Shown here in pieces: positions 46,611-49,526 of a stretch of 49,526 nt of DNA (positions within the stretch are counted from its first letter, which is position 1; every line of letters starts with the position of its first letter). Below the pieces are notes generated by a model. That model ran no database searches and was not told the origin of the DNA. It saw nothing but the letters and a program-made list of their open reading frames with translations. The position numbers and the translations under genes were made by a program. Source of the DNA: a virus; the IMG/VR virus record IMGVR_UViG_3300031371_000005, positions 1 through 49,526 of that record. One strand, 5' to 3'.

Positions 46611-47054
46611 CTAAATATCCCGCTGTCCGCCGTACGTGACCGTACCGCGGATTGCAGAAAGCGTGAATTGGATTTGAGAAGGATTCTTGCCGCCGCCCCA
46701 GGGACCAGAATCCTCAACCACAACGTTTTCGGCCACGACACGCATGAAATTCGATCCCTGGTTCTGGGCAGTGAATGTCCTTGCTTGGATTTTCTGCAGC
46801 AGCATGTTATTCAGGATGGCAATTGACGTTGTCGCTCCAACTTCAAATCGAATTTGTATTGAAAGGTTTGTCTCTTCGTTGACGACATGTACGCCGCCCA
46901 CCCCGTTCAGGTCGTTTTTAGGCTCCATCGCTCGCGGGTTTTTGAACGTCACCACCAAGGCGTCGTCAACGTCCGCTATGTTTCGGAGCGGGGCCGGGCC
47001 CGTGGTAAACAGCAGCTGCGCTGTAAGGTCGGAGCCACGCCATTTCTGTTTCAT
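46611..47054 (-). CDS. Tail tube protein, 147 aa
   Basis: KWRGSDLTAQLLFTTGPAPL, LNGVGGVHVVNEETNLSIQI, ARTFTAQNQGSNFMRVVAEN and PSQIQFTLSAIRGTVTYGG: small beta-barrel tube protein directly after the sheath gene. GGAGGCTGAAAG precedes the ATG. Confidence 0.83.
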   Translation of the reverse strand: MKQKWRGSDLTAQLLFTTGPAPLRNIADVDDALVVTFKNPRAMEPKNDLNGVGGVHVVNEETNLSIQIRFEVGATTSIAILNNMLLQKIQARTFTAQNQGSNFMRVVAENVVVEDSGPWGGGKNPSQIQFTLSAIRGTVTYGGQRDI

Positions 47055-47065
47055 CTTTCAGCCTC

Positions 47066-48517
47066 CTATTTCAGGCCAATATTTCCGACCAGGCGGAACG
47101 TTTGGGCTTCAATCCGGCCAACGGCGCGGAATGCTTTCGAAATCGACATATCGCCGGAAGCGATGTCGGATGCCGTGAAATCATCTACCGTCGGCAGGGT
47201 GATTTCGTAGCTGATGAGCGCCTTGCGGTCTTCGACGCCCTCTTTCAGCCGGGTTTCCAGGATTCCGTTGATCGCGCCCAAGGTCGGCGCGTCAAACCCA
47301 AGGATGTCTTCGCTCATATCCAGTGCCTCGAGGTCGGCCTGGATGGCTGCCTCGAACCAATGGACAAACCGAATCAAGCGCTTGTTGATGCCGGTTACCG
47401 TGTTCCCGCGATGGACGAACAGGTTGCCGGCTGTGGTGAGCACAACGTAGTTGCAGCCCTTGTCCTCAAGCGCCGTTCGGTCGCTCGTGGAGAGGTCATT
47501 CTCGGTTCCCTCGTCTCCGGAGGCCAGGCACCCGGCGAGCTTTGTGTGCCCGAAGGACCTGGACCCCGCGTCAGCCGGGAGCCAGGCGCCGTCGGCGCAG
47601 AGGTCCGGATAATCGCTCTGCGTGGTGTATATGACCGTAGACTGGTCGTACCCGAGAGCCTTGAGACGGCTGTGCAGGTCCGTCGCAACGGCCGGGTTGA
47701 CGGCATCCGAGGATTGGTCGACGAAAGTAGTTTGCGCGCGCTCGGCCTGAACCTGGGCGGCCAGTGCGATCATCTCGTTGTCGATGTCATCGTCCGTCCC
47801 ACCTCGGAGCTCGGTGCTCAGGTTGTATCCGCGATACAGCAGCTTTGCCGCCGTGTAAGACTCGAGTAGAGTCTCTACCGCATTGCCCAGTACCGAAGTC
47901 CCGTCGCCGGCAGCCTGGACTCCCATGTGGTATGCAGGGGTCGTGTTGACGGCACTCGGGGTGATAGCGATTGTCGGGTCCGTGTCGTCTTGTCCAGCGG
48001 GCATCGACAGAACGAGGTCGCCATTGATGTCAAGGGCGAAAGTGGCGCTGTCAAGACCGACGACATCCGGGGTCACGAGAGCCGAAAGACCGGCATTCAA
48101 GACGGTGAGCACCTGAGAAAACGCAGTCACGCCGGAAAGGTCGCCGAGTGTAACGACGGTGCTATTCGAGTCGCTATCGGTCACGGTGAACGTCGTCCCG
48201 CTGCCGAGGGCCGCCCACGTCGCGGGCGTGGTCGTGTAAGTGCCACAAACAAATGCCGGCGGGATCTCGGTTCGCGGGTTCCGAACGAGGTAGAGTCGGT
48301 CGGCCTTCTCGAACTGCGCATAGAACGCGGTTGCCATGGTATGGGCGGCACCCCCTGCGGTCAGGTCGCTGACGCCGTCGAAATCAACCACCCGCACCCG
48401 GTCGTAAATCGGGATGTCCGCGTGGTCGACAAACGACATTTCGGTTCCGTACGACGGCACCGCCGGATACGTCACATTCAAGTTGACGTTTACGCTGTAA
48501 AAAATATCGGGAATCAT
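47066..48517 (-). CDS. Tail sheath protein (DUF3383-like), 483 aa
   Basis: The N-terminus begins NVNLNVTYPAVPSYGTEMSF. Thr/Asp/Gly-rich insertion at about 105-200 (an extra domain of the sheath surface). Conserved C-terminal domain IRFVHWFEAAIQADLEALDM, NGILETRLKEGVEDRKALIS, FRAVGRIEAQTFRLVGNIG. Contracts to drive the tube through the cell wall. GAAGGGAGAATGT precedes the ATG. Confidence 0.9.
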   Translation of the reverse strand: MIPDIFYSVNVNLNVTYPAVPSYGTEMSFVDHADIPIYDRVRVVDFDGVSDLTAGGAAHTMATAFYAQFEKADRLYLVRNPRTEIPPAFVCGTYTTTPATWAALGSGTTFTVTDSDSNSTVVTLGDLSGVTAFSQVLTVLNAGLSALVTPDVVGLDSATFALDINGDLVLSMPAGQDDTDPTIAITPSAVNTTPAYHMGVQAAGDGTSVLGNAVETLLESYTAAKLLYRGYNLSTELRGGTDDDIDNEMIALAAQVQAERAQTTFVDQSSDAVNPAVATDLHSRLKALGYDQSTVIYTTQSDYPDLCADGAWLPADAGSRSFGHTKLAGCLASGDEGTENDLSTSDRTALEDKGCNYVVLTTAGNLFVHRGNTVTGINKRLIRFVHWFEAAIQADLEALDMSEDILGFDAPTLGAINGILETRLKEGVEDRKALISYEITLPTVDDFTASDIASGDMSISKAFRAVGRIEAQTFRLVGNIGLK

Positions 48518-48573
48518 ACATTCTCCCTTCTGCTAAAACGGTATCATGTTTCCATGCGTACTGTCATGTTTCG

Positions 48574-49526
48574 TCACTCAAAAGTTTCCTCGACCGCCGG
48601 TTCCAGGCTGTCGACATCCCCACCCAGCCCGAGTGTCTGTACTCGAGAGCCGACGGTGTCCAAGGATGCCGGCACCCGGAATCGGAACTCGCAGTGGTAC
48701 ATCGGCCGGTAGTGCGTGTCGTTGAAAAATGACGGGCCGTAAATCGGTCCGCAGTCAATCAGCGCCGGGACACCCCGAGAGTGCGGGTCCCGGGCTCCCA
48801 GCTCTATCTGCCGGAGTAAAGTTGCCCCGGAGGCTACAAACGCTTTAACGTCAACACCCAAAATGTCCGTGCTCTCCATATGGTATCGAATAACGGACCC
48901 AGACCGCCTACGATCGGCAATTTTGTCCAGGGTGCTGGTCTGCGTCACAAATCTCACCGACAGATAGGCTCCCGTCGGCACCGGCGCATTTTGGTCCGCG
49001 AGGATTACCGGGATGCCGGAGCCCACAATCCCTTGAATCCAGGACATAATAGCCGTCAAAGGATGGTAGGGCGACGTGACTCCGAGAGCCAATCCGGAGT
49101 ACAAGTAGTTTCCTGGCCCGAGACCCCGGTTTGGCACCACGATGTTGGCATCCAGGCCGTCGTAAACGTAGGAGCCGGTCAGCAGTTTGCTGAGGAAGTC
49201 TCTCGACTGCCCGACATCCAACCCATCGTAAGTGTAGTTGCCGGTCAGCAACCTGCTGAGGAAGTCTCTCGACTGCCCGACATCCAGGCCGTCGTAGACA
49301 TAGGAACCGGTCAGCAGCTTGCTGATGAAGTCTCTCGACTGCCCTACATCCAACCCATCGTAGGTGTAGGAGCCGGTCAGCAGCTTGCTGATGAAGTCTC
49401 TCGACTGCCCAACGTCCAGCCCATTATAGACGTAGGACCCGGTCAACAGCTTGCTGAGATAGTCTCTCAGCTGCCCGACGTCCAGACCGTCGTAGACGTA
49501 TGAGCCGGCCAAAGGTTTGATCGATG
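48574..49526 (-). CDS. C-terminal part of the fusion: 22-aa repeats plus neck-terminator-like domain
   Basis: This is the downstream half of the 618-aa gene that begins at 1133. It encodes about six 22-residue repeats (GSYVYDGLDVGQ type), a degenerate last unit (GNYLYSGLALG), and then about 165 residues with the look of a phage neck/tail terminator (gp12-like): AIMSWIQGIVGSGIPV, ILADQNAPVPTGAY, and a C-terminal FRFRVPAS strand. The sheath gene lies immediately downstream, where a neck or tail-terminator gene is expected. An internal ATG at 49512 could give a 312-aa product but has no good ribosome site and lies inside a repeat. Family assignment is by pattern. Confidence 0.8.
   Translation of the reverse strand, partial: SIKPLAGSYVYDGLDVGQLRDYLSKLLTGSYVYNGLDVGQSRDFISKLLTGSYTYDGLDVGQSRDFISKLLTGSYVYDGLDVGQSRDFLSRLLTGNYTYDGLDVGQSRDFLSKLLTGSYVYDGLDANIVVPNRGLGPGNYLYSGLALGVTSPYHPLTAIMSWIQGIVGSGIPVILADQNAPVPTGAYLSVRFVTQTSTLDKIADRRRSGSVIRYHMESTDILGVDVKAFVASGATLLRQIELGARDPHSRGVPALIDCGPIYGPSFFNDTHYRPMYHCEFRFRVPASLDTVGSRVQTLGLGGDVDSLEPAVEETFE
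49140..49512 (-). repeat. 66-bp coding tandem repeats
   Basis: About six units of 66 bp encode the 22-residue repeat of the neck fusion protein. They overlap the terminal duplication and continue at 1-210. Units are 85-100% identical at DNA level, so copy number can change by recombination and short-read assemblies may miscount it. Confidence 0.9.
49298..49526. repeat. Terminal duplication, right copy
   Basis: This is the second copy of bases 1-229. The single mismatch (T at 49425) turns an Asp codon of the minus-strand repeat protein into Asn. It may be a strain variant, exchange between repeat units, or an assembly error at the contig end. Confidence 0.93.

Overview
The window is an essentially complete genome of a tailed phage with a contractile tail (myovirus morphology, Caudoviricetes), about 49.3 kb when closed. 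Bases 1-229 and 49298-49526 are the same sequence with one mismatch, so the contig closes on itself. One gene crosses the join: 1133 down to 1, then 49297 down to 48574, in frame, 618 codons. The genome is GC-rich, uses Shine-Dalgarno sites and has sigma70-like promoters, which points to a bacterial host. I cannot name the host. I recognise no integrase, ParA or tRNA gene.

Late functions lie on the minus strand. 14699-12712 carries a putative small terminase and the large terminase. 11164 down to 1, continuing across the join to 37030, carries in order: tail fibre, GT25-like glycosyltransferase, portal (DUF1073-like), head morphogenesis protein, DUF2213-type protease/scaffold, decoration protein, DUF2184-type capsid, head-tail connectors, a fused display/neck-terminator protein, sheath, tube, tail assembly chaperones, tape measure, Dit-like protein, baseplate plug, D-like protein, spike, gp25-like wedge, baseplate J, amidase, DUF2612-like protein, a receptor-binding candidate and small membrane (lysis) proteins. 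The two minus-strand late promoters appear to give nearly leaderless mRNAs.

The plus strand holds accessory and replication genes. Regions 11289-12703 and 14822-22037 are packed with small genes of unknown function, several of them paralogues, plus an HNH endonuclease and two pentapeptide-repeat proteins sharing an N-terminal cap. Region 24734-37038 holds a replication and recombination set: a proline-rich repeat protein, a Cas4-like DUF2800 nuclease, a DUF2815 ssDNA-binding protein, a family A DNA polymerase with Leu at the position-762 equivalent, a VRR-NUC nuclease and an SNF2 helicase. A primase-polymerase/helicase fusion (24337-22244) and a small HTH protein form a divergent minus-strand operon.

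The regulatory architecture is the most interesting part. Six plus-strand promoters carry the 12-bp palindrome CACCTATAGGTG, or a near match, between their -35 and -10 boxes, and several share a conserved 5' leader. A 750-bp noncoding region (16611-17363) has about ten GGACCGACC elements, in opposite orientations on the two sides of an AT-rich core, and clustered palindromes: a strong origin candidate. The most consensus-like promoter in the window (TTGACA-17-TATACT, 22034-22062) drives a roughly 175-nt noncoding RNA ending at a perfect 14-bp terminator. Near its 5' end this RNA is complementary to the Shine-Dalgarno region of the shared leader.
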